From positions 62,001 to 126,000 of the forward strand of contig NZ_OVCN01000003.1 in NCBI RefSeq assembly GCF_900406815.1: 64,000 bases of DNA, in the 5' to 3' direction. Source of the stretch: Acinetobacter haemolyticus. Its GTDB lineage: Bacteria > Pseudomonadota > Gammaproteobacteria > Pseudomonadales > Moraxellaceae. The notes under the pieces were generated by a model. That model ran no database searches. It worked only from the letters and a program-made list of their open reading frames with translations, and had not been told where the DNA came from. The position numbers were made by a program, and so were the translations under genes. Shown in pieces: positions 28,042 through 38,171 of this stretch (position 1 is the stretch's first letter; every line of letters begins with the position of its first letter).

Positions 28042-29274
28042 TTAAGCAAACGTATGCATCACCTTGCCTATGAGCTGCTGTCCTAATAATGGCGTATTTT
28101 TACCTTGAGAAAGAATGCTCTCTTTGGATACAGTCCATTCCAGTTCAGGATCAAGCAACACCCATCCCGCTTCTTGTAACCAACGGTCACGCATATTGGC
28201 AACCTCAGCAGGAATGATCGTCACTTTTTCAACCCATTCTAAAGGTTCAAATACACCTTCTTGAATCAGTTGAACACCTAAAGCAACATAGGTATCAAAT
28301 GCTGTAATGCCTGGCTGGGTTTCTTCAAATGGTGCGATTTTAGCAGAACTGCTTAACGGTTCATGATGGGTACAAATCGCATCAATAACGCCTTCTTTTA
28401 AACCTTGGCGCAATAATGCTTTATCCTGTTCTGAACGCAAAGGTGGACGTACATGCGCTAATGAATTAAAGCCATCAATTAAATGTTCTGTTAAATGTAA
28501 TTGATGCATAGCCACATCAGCCGTGACGGGTAAACCTTTAGCTTTTGCTGTACGAATTAACTCAACCGATGCACCAGATGACAATAGACCGAAGTGAGCT
28601 TTTACCCCTGTTGCTTCAATCATCAAAAGATATTTAGCAATCGCAACTGTTTCAGCAATCGCTGGAATCATTGGTAAACCTTGGCGTGAGGCAATAAAGC
28701 CCTCATGTACACAGCCATCTTTTGCAATTTGAGCTTCTTCTGCATAAAAAACAACAGTCAGACCCAAACCAGCAGCGTACTCAAGTGTACGGATGACCAC
28801 ATCATCATTTTCAAAAGCTGCATTGGCATTGGAAACAGCGGTACAACCGCCTTTTTTTAGACCTGCCATATTAGCAGGTTGTTTACCATTCAAAGCTTGA
28901 GTTTGCGCACCGATGATTTGCATATAAATGCCACCATCTAACCATGCTTTTTCGATTAGACCATGAATCAAAGCACCATTGTCCTGAACAATAGGCTTAG
29001 AATCTGGCGGTGTAATGACGTGTAGAATACCATTGGCACGTGCTGCTCTACCTTCGGATTTTAAGGTACCGTGTTGCTGTTGACCTGGTTCACGGAGACG
29101 TGCACAAAGATCAACCATGGTTGGCATTAACCACTTACCTTGACCATTGATTACTTCATCTACTTGGTCAACAGAATCAACTAACTTGCCATTTTCGATA
29201 TAAACCGTTTTGACTTGATCAGTTTTTTGAATCGGATCGAGCACACGGACATTTTCAATTTTTACAATACTCAT
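28042..29274 (-). CDS. pyrX: non-catalytic dihydroorotase-like partner of ATCase (PyrC')
   Basis: A 410-residue dihydroorotase homologue. The metal-binding HxH of active enzymes is replaced: MVDLCARLREPG near residues 53-64. The later aspartate region reads CTHHEPL rather than the usual ATDHAPH. These are marks of the inactive DHOase that in Pseudomonas holds ATCase in a large dodecameric complex. It follows pyrB by 12 bp, as in that system. A catalytic dihydroorotase must be encoded elsewhere. Symbol usage differs (pyrX or pyrC'). Confidence 0.87.
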   Translation of the reverse strand: MSIVKIENVRVLDPIQKTDQVKTVYIENGKLVDSVDQVDEVINGQGKWLMPTMVDLCARLREPGQQQHGTLKSEGRAARANGILHVITPPDSKPIVQDNGALIHGLIEKAWLDGGIYMQIIGAQTQALNGKQPANMAGLKKGGCTAVSNANAAFENDDVVIRTLEYAAGLGLTVVFYAEEAQIAKDGCVHEGFIASRQGLPMIPAIAETVAIAKYLLMIEATGVKAHFGLLSSGASVELIRTAKAKGLPVTADVAMHQLHLTEHLIDGFNSLAHVRPPLRSEQDKALLRQGLKEGVIDAICTHHEPLSSSAKIAPFEETQPGITAFDTYVALGVQLIQEGVFEPLEWVEKVTIIPAEVANMRDRWLQEAGWVLLDPELEWTVSKESILSQGKNTPLLGQQLIGKVMHTFA

Positions 29275-29286
29275 GTGATCTATCCC

Positions 29287-30303
29287 TTACAGCGCAATCG
29301 CTTCAATTAAACCTTGTTCTTGTAACTGCCCTTGCATTGCAAGTGCAAGTACTGCCATACGAACTGCAATACCATTGGTCACTTGTTTTAAAATTACCGA
29401 TTGATCACCATCAGCGACACTCGAATCTATCTCAACACCACGATTCATAGGACCTGGATGCATCACGATACAATCAGGTTTAGCCAATGCCAAACGCTCT
29501 TTGTTTAAGCCATACATTTTATAAAATTCAGCTTGTGAAGATAGCGCAGGCGAATCAATACGCTCATTTTGAATACGCAATGCAATAATCACATCACAGT
29601 CTTTCACGCCCTGATCCATTTTATTAAACAAACGAACATGTTCACCGTATTCATCAAAGCCAACAGGCAATAAGGTATTTGGTGCAATCACACGAATATC
29701 TTTACAACCTAAAGTCTGTAGTGCTGCAACATTCGAGCGTGCTACACGTGAATGTTTAATATCACCGATAATGGCAACCGATAACTCTTCAAAAGGCTTT
29801 TTAGTTTCACGACGAATCGTCAACATATCCAACATCGCTTGTGTAGGATGTGCATGACGTCCATCCCCTGCATTGATAATCGCTACATTCGGACAGACAT
29901 CTTTGGCAATGAAATGCGCTGCACCCGATGAAGAATGACGTACCACAAAAATGTCAGCAGCCATCGCTTCCAAATTCCAAAGAGTGTCTCGCAAGGTTTC
30001 ACCTTTGGATGTGCTGGAACGTGCGATATCAATATTCAATACATTTGCAGATAAGCGTTTCGCTGCCGCTTCAAATGTAGTTCGGGTACGAGTAGAATTT
30101 TCAAAGAACAGATTCATCACCGTTAACCCTTCTAATAAGGGACGGTTAATCAAATTATTATTTTCATCTAAAAAGCTTTGCGCAGTATCTAAAATTTTGG
30201 TCAGGCTTTCCTTGGAAAGACCCTCAATTGTTAAAAAGTGTTTTAAATTTCCTTGTTGATTCAATTGAACCTGACTCGGTTGATGCAGGGCTGCAATATG
30301 CAT
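29287..30303 (-). CDS. pyrB: aspartate carbamoyltransferase catalytic chain
   Basis: A 338-residue ATCase that joins carbamoyl phosphate and aspartate in pyrimidine synthesis. The carbamoyl-phosphate signature [13 protein letters not shown] (about 64-76) and the downstream HPTQAMLD and [10 protein letters not shown] motifs are present. The N-terminal extension of about 20 residues before the common core is seen in ATCases of the Pseudomonas class, where it contacts the DHOase-like subunit. No pyrI gene is nearby. First gene of a two-gene operon with the inactive DHOase. Confidence 0.96.
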   Translation of the reverse strand: MHIAALHQPSQVQLNQQGNLKHFLTIEGLSKESLTKILDTAQSFLDENNNLINRPLLEGLTVMNLFFENSTRTRTTFEAAAKRLSANVLNIDIARSSTSKGETLRDTLWNLEAMAADIFVVRHSSSGAAHFIAKDVCPNVAIINAGDGRHAHPTQAMLDMLTIRRETKKPFEELSVAIIGDIKHSRVARSNVAALQTLGCKDIRVIAPNTLLPVGFDEYGEHVRLFNKMDQGVKDCDVIIALRIQNERIDSPALSSQAEFYKMYGLNKERLALAKPDCIVMHPGPMNRGVEIDSSVADGDQSVILKQVTNGIAVRMAVLALAMQGQLQEQGLIEAIAL

Positions 30304-30423
30304 AATGGATTCCTATGGGTCGAATCACCAAAACTTGCATAGTGTAGCCCAATTCTTTTATTTTAGTAGCACAACTTTTCATCGATATGTTGCAATAAAT
30401 TAGCGCCTTGCAACCTATTTCAC

Positions 30424-30795
30424 TTAACGTAATGCACCAATATAGTGATGATGAATTTGGGCTTGGTAAATTTCTTCCTCAGTTACCTCATTAGAATCAT
30501 TCTCTGGGATGCCAATCGACTCTTTCCCATTCTCTGTTCGGGATATTTTCTCGCCAGCGATGGTTTCAGGCAACAAATCAATTAATGAACTTAAGCGAGC
30601 AACATGTCGCTCTAATTCCGAATCTTCCGTTGCCAAAGCAAGTTCAATAATATGTCTGGCGTAATCCTTATTATTGACCAAATACATTACATCAATGACC
30701 CGACCTGATACGCGTCGCATACGAACATACATTTGCGTTGCGATTGCAAAAGCATCTGTATTTATCACCACATCATTTTTCAGATTACCTTCCAT
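30424..30795 (-). CDS. conserved protein of unknown function, about 123 aa
   Basis: I do not recognise a characterised family. Residues 10-75 are predicted helical (AFAIATQMYVRMRRVSGRV, then ARHIIELALATEDSELERHV), and the last 45 residues are acidic and polar and look disordered. No signal peptide or membrane helix. I start at ATG 30795, which has GGGGA just upstream; a GTG twelve bases earlier is possible. It lies upstream of pyrB on the same strand with a gap of about 120 bp. Confidence 0.68.
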   Translation of the reverse strand: MEGNLKNDVVINTDAFAIATQMYVRMRRVSGRVIDVMYLVNNKDYARHIIELALATEDSELERHVARLSSLIDLLPETIAGEKISRTENGKESIGIPENDSNEVTEEEIYQAQIHHHYIGALR

Positions 30796-31059
30796 GACTT
30801 TCCCCACTAAATTTCTTTAATTTCATCAACTTTAAGAAAAATAATTTGCTGATGAGCAATATTACAGTTAGCAAAATATGTACCAACGATTAAAAATATT
30901 ATTCAAAACGGCTTTTTAAATGACGAATCTCCAGTTAAGAGCTATTCATAAAAAACGTTAATCGATGATAAAGCTGACAATCACACAAATAAGCACCGAC
31001 AGAATGGATAAAAATCAGTTAAAATAGCCGATTGCTGAACTGCTTTTTTGGAAATGTGC

Positions 31060-33267
31060 ATGAATTCTACACAACGTCTGACAAACTATTGGGTGACCTG
31101 TGCGGATGGACTTGAAACCTTATTACAACAAGAATTGGAAAACTTAGGGATTCAAAACATTCAACGCTTCGCTGGACGTTTGGTATTTAAAGGCACACTT
31201 GAAAATGCATACCGTATTTGCATGTGGTCTCGTCTTGCTTCTCGAGTGCTTTTACCAATTCATACTCATGAGCTTGAACATACCCATGATGCGCGTGATG
31301 TGGCTGAAGAGCTTTATGAAGGTGCCATCAGTTTTGATTGGTCGCTTGTATTTGCACCACAAAGTACTTTTGCAGTTCGACTCCATGTTGAACGCGAAAT
31401 TAAGGTCAATACCCAATTTGCAACCTTACGTGTTAAAGATGGCGTAGTGGATTCCTTTATGGAAGCTGTTGGTAAACGTCCAAGCATTGATATTAAGCAA
31501 CCCGAAATTACGCTATATGTTTTGGCAGGAAAAACAGAACATACCTATTGCTTAGATTTATCTGGTGATTCGTTACATAAACGTGGTTATCGTCGTTTTA
31601 TGACCGATGCCCCGATCAAAGAAAATCTAGCAGCAGCAATTTTACAAAAAGCAGAGTTAGCACAATATCAACCCGATATTATCCTTGATCCTATGTGTGG
31701 TTCGGGCACATTTATCATTGAAGCCCTGATGATATTGACTGATCGTGCGCCAGGTTTGGTTAGACGTTTCGGTTTTAACGGCTGGCATGGACATGACCGT
31801 GAACTTTGGTTATCACTAAAAGCTGAAGCGGCTGAACGCCATGAAAAGGCTTTAGAACAACCACTGCCAAAACTATATGCTTATGATGCAGATTGGGAGG
31901 CAGTTAAAGCAACACGTCAAAACATTATAGCCGCTGGTTTTGAAAAACTACTCGATCAAATTCAAATTGAAGAACGTACTTTAGCGGATTGGGATAATTT
32001 CCATGCTGAAGGAAAGAAAGCCTTTATCGTCACCAACCCACCTTATGGTGAGCGTTTAGGTGATAAAGCATCTAACCGCTCTTTATATCTAGGTTTATCG
32101 GCACTATTACAAAAGAATTTCCCAAATCAGCGTGCAGCAATTATTGCTGCACAGGTTGAACAAGCTGATGTATTGGCTTTTCTTGAGCCTCAAACACTCC
32201 GCTTGATGAATGGTAAATTACCGATTTATGTTCGATTTGGTACTGTAAAACCAGCCACAGTCACCCAGCCATTTTTAGCAACTTGGCAACCTCAGCAATT
32301 CGAAAAAATTGAAGGTGCAGAAGACTTTACCAATCGCTTGCAAAAAAACATGCAGAACCTAAAAAAATGGGCTGTTAAAGAAAATGTTTACTGCTTGCGT
32401 TTATATGATGCAGACTTGCCAGACTTCAATGTTGCAGTTGATCTGTACGGCGATCGATTGCATGTACAGGAATATGCCCCACCTAAAAGTATTGATCCTG
32501 AAAAAGCAAAAAAACGTTTTAATTTAGCTCTTGCGGCGATTCGTGCTGTAACGGGCTTAGGCCGTGATGCCATCTTTATTAAAACTCGTGCAAGACAAGC
32601 TGGGTCAAACCAATATACCAAGCAAAGCACCGCGTCTAAACGCTTTATTGTTCAAGAAGGCAATGCGCGAATCTTGGTAAATTTGACCGATTATTTAGAC
32701 ACAGGTTTATTCCTAGATCATCGCCAAATGCGTTTGAGAATCGCCAAAGAAGCCCGTGGGAAACACTTCCTAAATCTTTATAGCTACACTTCAACAGCGA
32801 GTTTACATGCCGCTTTGGGCGGTGCAGCCAGTACAACCAGTGTAGATTTATCCAACACTTACTTGAGTTGGTCTAAGGAAAACTTTGTACTAAATGGTTT
32901 AACCGTGGATCATGCTGATGAACAGCACATGTTCTTTGCTAGTGACTGTTTCGAATGGTTAAAAGAAGGACATGAACAGTACGATTTGATCTTTATTGAT
33001 CCTCCAACGTTCTCAAACTCGAAGAAGTTCTATGGTACCTTTGATGTGCAACGTGACCATGTGTCGCTGATTAAGCGTGCAATGAATCGCTTAACCAGCG
33101 ATGGTACATTGTATTTTTCCAATAACTACCGCGGTTTTGAATTAGATGAAGAGATTGAAGCCATGTATGAGATTGAAGAAATTACAAACGAGACGATCGG
33201 TTTAGACTTCAAACGAAATCATAAGATCCACAGAGCGTGGAAAATTATGCATCCCTCAATAAAATAA
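31060..33267 (+). CDS. rlmL: bifunctional 23S rRNA methyltransferase RlmKL
   Basis: A 735-residue fusion of two rRNA methyltransferases. The N-terminal half has a THUMP domain followed by the m2G2445 methyltransferase (RlmL), with DPMCGSGTF and the catalytic NPPYGER. The C-terminal half (from about residue 480) is the m7G2069 enzyme (RlmK), with FLNLYSYT for SAM binding and DPPTFSNSKKF. The size is like E. coli RlmKL (702) with a slightly longer frame. I choose the ATG at 31060 with GGAA upstream; an upstream TTG at 31048 is in frame. Confidence 0.95.
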   Translation: MNSTQRLTNYWVTCADGLETLLQQELENLGIQNIQRFAGRLVFKGTLENAYRICMWSRLASRVLLPIHTHELEHTHDARDVAEELYEGAISFDWSLVFAPQSTFAVRLHVEREIKVNTQFATLRVKDGVVDSFMEAVGKRPSIDIKQPEITLYVLAGKTEHTYCLDLSGDSLHKRGYRRFMTDAPIKENLAAAILQKAELAQYQPDIILDPMCGSGTFIIEALMILTDRAPGLVRRFGFNGWHGHDRELWLSLKAEAAERHEKALEQPLPKLYAYDADWEAVKATRQNIIAAGFEKLLDQIQIEERTLADWDNFHAEGKKAFIVTNPPYGERLGDKASNRSLYLGLSALLQKNFPNQRAAIIAAQVEQADVLAFLEPQTLRLMNGKLPIYVRFGTVKPATVTQPFLATWQPQQFEKIEGAEDFTNRLQKNMQNLKKWAVKENVYCLRLYDADLPDFNVAVDLYGDRLHVQEYAPPKSIDPEKAKKRFNLALAAIRAVTGLGRDAIFIKTRARQAGSNQYTKQSTASKRFIVQEGNARILVNLTDYLDTGLFLDHRQMRLRIAKEARGKHFLNLYSYTSTASLHAALGGAASTTSVDLSNTYLSWSKENFVLNGLTVDHADEQHMFFASDCFEWLKEGHEQYDLIFIDPPTFSNSKKFYGTFDVQRDHVSLIKRAMNRLTSDGTLYFSNNYRGFELDEEIEAMYEIEEITNETIGLDFKRNHKIHRAWKIMHPSIK

Positions 33268-33292
33268 GCGATCAGGGCGGTAATATTTCAGG

Positions 33293-33320
33293 TCACGATT
33301 ACTTCACAGTAATCGTGATT
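33293..33320 (+). terminator. terminator after rlmL
   Basis: TCACGATTACT / AGTAATCGTGA, an 11-bp perfect stem with a four-base loop, then TTT. It overlaps the stop codon and last codons of the convergent small gene. Confidence 0.7.
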
Positions 33321-33724
33321 TCACCATGTATATTCGTCGATTCAAACTCATACACCATAAATCGATCGGGTGATTCTCTATGCGGTTTTAGAGACGCCCG
33401 CTTTTTATCACGACTATCTGAAACCGTATTTTTCTTTTGTTCTTCATAGGGCGATAGTGAACCATCTTCCAACATACTGATTCTTACTTCACGTAAAAAA
33501 CGATCACTTAACGCACGTTGAATGCGCCAGCGTTCTTGCTCAGGTTGTAAAGCATCTTGGTTGGCTTTGAAAATAATATTCGGCAAGGTACTCGTTGCCA
33601 ATCCTGTCTGTAGTGCTAAGGTTGATTCTGGCATCGGTTGAGCACTCCACCCAAATGAAGAAGGCAAAATACCCATGCACAAAATTACACAAATACCTGC
33701 GTAATAATGTTGCTTGTCTTTCAT
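33299..33724 (-). CDS. exported protein of unknown function, 141 aa
   Basis: The N-terminus has a signal peptide (KQHYYAGICVILCMGILPSS, ending near GWSAQP). The mature part is short, charged and without cysteines or recognised domains (RWRIQRALSDRFLREVRISML; SPYEEQKKN). The last residues, GEITITVK, look like a beta strand. Its gene ends inside the terminator hairpin of rlmL. Probably periplasmic; function unknown. Confidence 0.65.
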   Translation of the reverse strand: MKDKQHYYAGICVILCMGILPSSFGWSAQPMPESTLALQTGLATSTLPNIIFKANQDALQPEQERWRIQRALSDRFLREVRISMLEDGSLSPYEEQKKNTVSDSRDKKRASLKPHRESPDRFMVYEFESTNIHGEITITVK

Positions 33725-33838
33725 TGCAATTCATCCTGAATTTTTTTCTTATTTGTTCTGAAACTATCAAGTTTTTCATCAGGCTGCAATCATATTCAGC
33801 ATATTCCTGAAAAAAACTGATCAATAGCATATAAATAA

Positions 33839-33870
33839 AAAAAGATGGCGATTTTCATCACCATCTTTTT
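33839..33870. terminator. terminator after clpB
   Basis: AAAAAGATGG and CCATCTTTTT close a 10-bp stem with an inner GAT/ATC pairing. T runs are present on both strands. It lies 24 bp after the clpB stop. Confidence 0.85.
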
Positions 33871-33893
33871 GTTCAATTGATAAAATTTTAAGC

Positions 33894-36473
33894 TTAACTG
33901 AGTTTAACCTTATCGAAGATGAGCTGGCTGTTTTCACCTTTGATCAGGATATTATCTCCAGCTTGGAATTCACCAGATAAAATTTTCTGAGCTAAACTAT
34001 TTTCTACCTGTTGCTGGATTGCACGTTTTAACGGACGAGCACCATACACAGGATCAAAACCGGCATCTATCAATAGATCGAAAGCAGTATCATCTACAGT
34101 TAATCGCATGTCGCGCTCAGCTAAGCGGGCACGTAAGCGATCCAACTGAATATCGGCAATACCACGGATCTGTGCCTTTTTCAGAGAGTGGAAAATTACC
34201 AGCTCATCGATACGGTTAATAAACTCTGGACGGAAGTGTTGACTCACAGCACCCATCACTACAGCTCGAACCTCATCGTCTGTCGCCGTTTCACCTAATT
34301 CACGTACATCTTGTGAACCTAGATTTGAGGTCATCACAATCACTGTATTTTTAAAGTCAACCACGCGGCCTTGTGAATCGGTTAAACGTCCATCATCCAA
34401 TACTTGCAGTAAGATATTGAACACATCTGGATGTGCTTTTTCTACCTCATCAAACAACACCACACTATATGGTTTACGGCGTACAGCTTCCGTTAAAACG
34501 CCACCTTCCTCATAACCCACATAGCCTGGAGGCGCACCAACCAAACGACTGACTGAGTGTTTTTCCATAAATTCGGACATGTCGATTCGAATCATGGCAT
34601 CATCACTATCAAACAAGAAATTCGCCAATGCTTTAGTTAACTCAGTTTTACCTACACCTGTCGGGCCAAGGAACAAGAAAGAGCCACTAGGACGGTTCGG
34701 GTCAGATAAACCTGCACGTGAACGACGGACTGCATTAGAAACAGCCACCACTGCTTCATCTTGCCCAACCACACGGTTATGTAAAAACTCTTCCATATGC
34801 AGTAATTTTTCACGTTCACCTTGCAACATTTTTGCCACAGGAATGCCCGTTGCCGCACTTACCACTTCAGCGATTTCATTCTCAGTCACTTTAGTACGAA
34901 TCAACTTCGGCTCTTCATTTTCCTCAGCAACTTCAGCTTGTTCAAGTCGTTTCTGCAACTCTGGGATCACCCCATATTGCAAACGTGCCGCTTCAGCCAG
35001 ATCACCTTCACGTTTCGCTTTTTCCAAAGCTACTCGGGCTTGATCCAATTCAACTTGCGCTTTCTTATCCCCTTCAACCAGTGTCTTTTCAGCTTTCCAA
35101 ATCTCTTCGAGATCGTTGTATTCTTTTTGCTTTTCAGCAATTTGCTGTTCAAGATGGTTGACTTCAGCTTTACTACCATCATCTTGATCTTTTTTCACGG
35201 CTTCCAATTGCATTTTCAACTGGATTAAACGACGATCAAGTTTATCTAAAGCTTCAGGCTTTGAATCAATCTCCATTTTGATACGCGATGCTGCTTCGTC
35301 AATTAAATCAATCGCCTTATCTGGTAATTGACGATCAGTAATATAACGATGCGACATTTTCGCTGCAGCAATAATCGCAGAATCTAAAATTTGCACGCCA
35401 TGGTGAGTTGCATACTTCTCTTTTAGACCACGTAAAATCGCAATGGTATCCTCAACACTTGGTTCATCCACCAATACTTTTTGGAAGCGACGCTCAAGTG
35501 CAGCATCCTTCTCAATATATTGACGATATTCATCTAAAGTGGTTGCACCAACACAACGTAACTCACCGCGCGCTAAAGCAGGTTTTAACATATTCCCTGC
35601 GTCCATGGCGCCCTCACCTTTACCTGCACCGACCAGCGTATGTAGCTCATCAATAAATAGGATGATTTCACCTTCATGCTTGGCAAGATCTTTGAGGACT
35701 GCTTTTAGACGTTCCTCAAATTCACCACGGTACTTTGCACCTGCAAGTAGTGAACCCAAGTCCAGTGAAAGGACTCGTTTATTCTTCAATCCTTCTGGTA
35801 CTTCGCCATTAACGATACGTTGTGCTAAACCTTCTACAATCGCAGTTTTACCGACCCCTGGTTCACCAATTAACACAGGGTTATTTTTGGTACGACGAGA
35901 CAAAACCTGAATCGTACGGCGAATTTCATCGTCACGACCTATCACAGGATCAAGTTTGCCCGCTAATGCTCGCTCAGTTAAATCAATGGTATATTTATTC
36001 AGTGAGTCACGTTGGTCTTCGTGATTATTGCTCATGACTTTGTCATTTCCTCTTATATTTTCTATAACTTTACGCAAGCTTTCTGAGGTTACACCAACAC
36101 TATTGAGAATGGTCTTGGTTTCTCCTGTTTCGGCTAAACCAAGTAATACCCAATCCGTAGATAAGAATTCATCACCTGCTTTCTGAGCATAGCGATCAGC
36201 TAGATTTAACGCCTTTACCGCTTCTGGATTAAGATTAATATCACCCGTCGGATTGGCCAGTGTCGGTGCATTTTGCACAGCTTGTTCAAGTTTCTGCTTA
36301 AGTTCTGGTAGACGAGCACCCGCTTGTTGCAACAAACTTAGATTGGCTGGTTCTTCTAATAAAGTCGTCAGGATATGAATCCCTGCGATTGCAGTATGAT
36401 CCTTACCCATCGCCAAGGATTGTGCATCAGAGAGCGCTTGCTGTAAGCGGTTTGTAAATTTTTCAAAACGCAT
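33894..36473 (-). CDS. clpB: protein disaggregase ClpB
   Basis: An 859-residue Hsp100 ATPase that pulls polypeptides out of aggregates together with DnaK. In order: Clp N domain (1-150), first AAA domain with [13 protein letters not shown], the long coiled-coil middle domain (about 410-520, rich in Lys, Glu and Gln), and the second AAA domain with [13 protein letters not shown] and FDEVEKAHP. Length is standard (857-860). No ClpP-binding tripeptide loop was noted, as expected for ClpB. A sigma-32-type promoter lies upstream. Confidence 0.97.
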   Translation of the reverse strand: MRFEKFTNRLQQALSDAQSLAMGKDHTAIAGIHILTTLLEEPANLSLLQQAGARLPELKQKLEQAVQNAPTLANPTGDINLNPEAVKALNLADRYAQKAGDEFLSTDWVLLGLAETGETKTILNSVGVTSESLRKVIENIRGNDKVMSNNHEDQRDSLNKYTIDLTERALAGKLDPVIGRDDEIRRTIQVLSRRTKNNPVLIGEPGVGKTAIVEGLAQRIVNGEVPEGLKNKRVLSLDLGSLLAGAKYRGEFEERLKAVLKDLAKHEGEIILFIDELHTLVGAGKGEGAMDAGNMLKPALARGELRCVGATTLDEYRQYIEKDAALERRFQKVLVDEPSVEDTIAILRGLKEKYATHHGVQILDSAIIAAAKMSHRYITDRQLPDKAIDLIDEAASRIKMEIDSKPEALDKLDRRLIQLKMQLEAVKKDQDDGSKAEVNHLEQQIAEKQKEYNDLEEIWKAEKTLVEGDKKAQVELDQARVALEKAKREGDLAEAARLQYGVIPELQKRLEQAEVAEENEEPKLIRTKVTENEIAEVVSAATGIPVAKMLQGEREKLLHMEEFLHNRVVGQDEAVVAVSNAVRRSRAGLSDPNRPSGSFLFLGPTGVGKTELTKALANFLFDSDDAMIRIDMSEFMEKHSVSRLVGAPPGYVGYEEGGVLTEAVRRKPYSVVLFDEVEKAHPDVFNILLQVLDDGRLTDSQGRVVDFKNTVIVMTSNLGSQDVRELGETATDDEVRAVVMGAVSQHFRPEFINRIDELVIFHSLKKAQIRGIADIQLDRLRARLAERDMRLTVDDTAFDLLIDAGFDPVYGARPLKRAIQQQVENSLAQKILSGEFQAGDNILIKGENSQLIFDKVKLS

Positions 36474-36511
36474 TCTTGTTATTCCTCACAACAAATTTTT
36501 AACTTATCACT

Positions 36512-36540
36512 AAGATGGGAACGCTTTTTTAAATTTCAAA
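36512..36540 (-). promoter_or_regulatory. sigma-32-type heat-shock promoter of clpB
   Basis: On the minus strand TTTGAAA (36534-36540) is followed after about 13-14 nt by TCCCATCTT (36512-36520). The RpoH consensus is CTTGAAA and CCCCATNT with a similar gap. The -10-like element ends about 38 bp before the ATG, leaving room for a short leader. Confidence 0.75.
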
Positions 36541-36727
36541 TAAAATTTATATAATTTTCAGTATTTTATAAAAACAATTATGAATAAAACTCAGTGATAA
36601 TATGGGTCTCTAAACGATCGATTTCAAGTTTATTTTGTATAATTTTTCTGTCTGTTCCATTTTGAACAAAATCCTTATTGTGATTTTTAACCGAACCTTT
36701 TAGCTTTACATTTTACTTGAATCAAAA

Positions 36728-37537
36728 ATGTCACTCATGTATCTAAAAACAATGTTGCTTGGCGCCATTTGCCTCGTCTCTTTTCATACTGCATTTGCTC
36801 AACTTCCCCAAGACTCTCGACGCGCTGGTGGCATTGCTGTTATTCCTTTAACTACAGAAACCACAGAAGTTTTTTATCAACAAAAGCCTGTGTTAATCAC
36901 GCAAGAAGGTACACAACGTTATGCTGTGCTAGGTATCCCTCTCTCTACACCTGTTGGTCAATTACAGCTCACCACGAATAGCACACCGATACAAATTGAA
37001 ATTCAGCCTTATAAATATGCTGAACAACGCCTCACCATCAAAAATCAAGACTATGTCAACCCAAGTCAAGCACAGTTAGACCGTTATGCACGGGAAGCTA
37101 CGGAACAAAATACAGTTTATGAGTCATTTACAACCAGTTCATGGCAAAGCATGCCCAGCTTTATTCGCCCCACAACAGGAAAATTTAGTAACTCTTTTGG
37201 ACGTAAGCGTTTCTTTAATGGCGAAGAACGTGCACCCCACTCTGGTTTAGATATTCCAGCACCCGTAGGACAAACCGTCGTTGCACCAGCGGATGGTGTT
37301 GTTGTTCAAACGGGAGATTATTTTTTTAATGGAAAAACTGTACTGATTGATCATGGTCAAGGTTTAATTAGTATGTTCTGTCATCTCAGTAAGATTAATG
37401 TCGAAAAAGGACAATCCATTCGTCAAGGCGAAGTTCTTGGTTTAGTCGGTAAAACAGGGCGTGTTACGGGTGCACATTTGCATTGGGGAATGAGCCTTAA
37501 CAATGCACGTGTGGATCCTCAGTTATTTCTAAAGTAA
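36728..37537 (+). CDS. LytM/M23-family peptidoglycan endopeptidase-like protein
   Basis: A 269-residue exported protein. The signal peptide ends about FHTAFAQ. A beta-rich domain (residues 35-110) is followed by an M23 domain from about residue 150. Zinc ligands are visible in HSGLDIPAP (His and Asp) and in GAHLHWGMS (second HxH histidine), so it should be catalytically active. M23 enzymes cut peptide cross-links in the cell wall or act as amidase activators when the ligands are lost. Divergent from clpB. Confidence 0.9.
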   Translation: MSLMYLKTMLLGAICLVSFHTAFAQLPQDSRRAGGIAVIPLTTETTEVFYQQKPVLITQEGTQRYAVLGIPLSTPVGQLQLTTNSTPIQIEIQPYKYAEQRLTIKNQDYVNPSQAQLDRYAREATEQNTVYESFTTSSWQSMPSFIRPTTGKFSNSFGRKRFFNGEERAPHSGLDIPAPVGQTVVAPADGVVVQTGDYFFNGKTVLIDHGQGLISMFCHLSKINVEKGQSIRQGEVLGLVGKTGRVTGAHLHWGMSLNNARVDPQLFLK

Positions 37538-37545
37538 AAAACAAT

Positions 37546-37579
37546 AAAAAAGTGATCTAAATTAAATAGATCACTTTTT
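37546..37579. terminator. terminator between the M23 and OsmC genes
   Basis: AAAAAGTGATCT and AGATCACTTTT form a stem of at least 12 bp with a nine-base loop, with A and T runs on both sides; it serves both convergent genes. Confidence 0.88.
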
Positions 37580-37602
37580 AGATAAACTTAATAGTTTTAC
37601 AT

Positions 37603-38025
37603 TTATTCTGCTTCTACGATTTCAAAATCATGAGTAATTTCCACGCCACCATCCGACAGCATTTTACTAGCTGAACAATATTTTTCTGCTGACAGTTCCA
37701 CAGCCTTTTCGACCTGCTTGGTTTTAACGGATTTCCCTGTTACCACAAAGTGTAAATGAATTTTGGTAAATACTGCTGGAATTGTGTCTGCTCTCTCGGC
37801 TTTAAGCTGACATATGACACCTGTCACATCTTGGCGAGATTTCTTTAATATGGTCACAATATCAAACGAAGCACACCCACCAAGTCCCATTAAAATCAAC
37901 TCCATAGGACGTGGTCCACGGTTTTCACCCCCATATTCAGCAGAACCATCCATCACTAAACTGTGACCACTTTCTGATTTCGCCTCAAAAGCAACATTCT
38001 CTAACCAATGTACACTTGTTTGCAT
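37603..38025 (-). CDS. OsmC/YhfA-family protein
   Basis: A 140-residue OsmC-like protein, most like the YhfA branch. The two cysteines used for peroxide reduction in the superfamily are both visible: GGCASFDIVTIL (about residue 52) and KYCSASKML (about 118). In E. coli, yhfA also lies beside crp; here Crp/Vfr begins about 150 bp away on the other strand, a conserved neighbourhood. Function of the YhfA branch is not settled; a thiol peroxidase role is possible. Confidence 0.87.
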   Translation of the reverse strand: MQTSVHWLENVAFEAKSESGHSLVMDGSAEYGGENRGPRPMELILMGLGGCASFDIVTILKKSRQDVTGVICQLKAERADTIPAVFTKIHLHFVVTGKSVKTKQVEKAVELSAEKYCSASKMLSDGGVEITHDFEIVEAE

Positions 38026-38171
38026 TGCAACTACCCGAAAAACGTTATAAATTTACTCTGTTCTTGTACACTAACATAAAATGAGTTGATAAGGAATTTC
38101 ATCTCTTCTGTGTAGAAAAAGCTCAAATGAGCCTGTGCGATCGGTTTTATCCAAATTCGGAAATTTTAAGC

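Noticed and set aside
30304..30423. pyrimidine attenuator or leader peptide before pyrB
   Set aside because: I saw neither a hairpin with a T run nor a pyrimidine-rich leader reading frame in the 120 bp before pyrB.
34579..36037. Several long plus-strand frames antisense to clpB
   Set aside because: They overlap the confidently assigned clpB gene and show the compositional shadow of its codons; no independent support.
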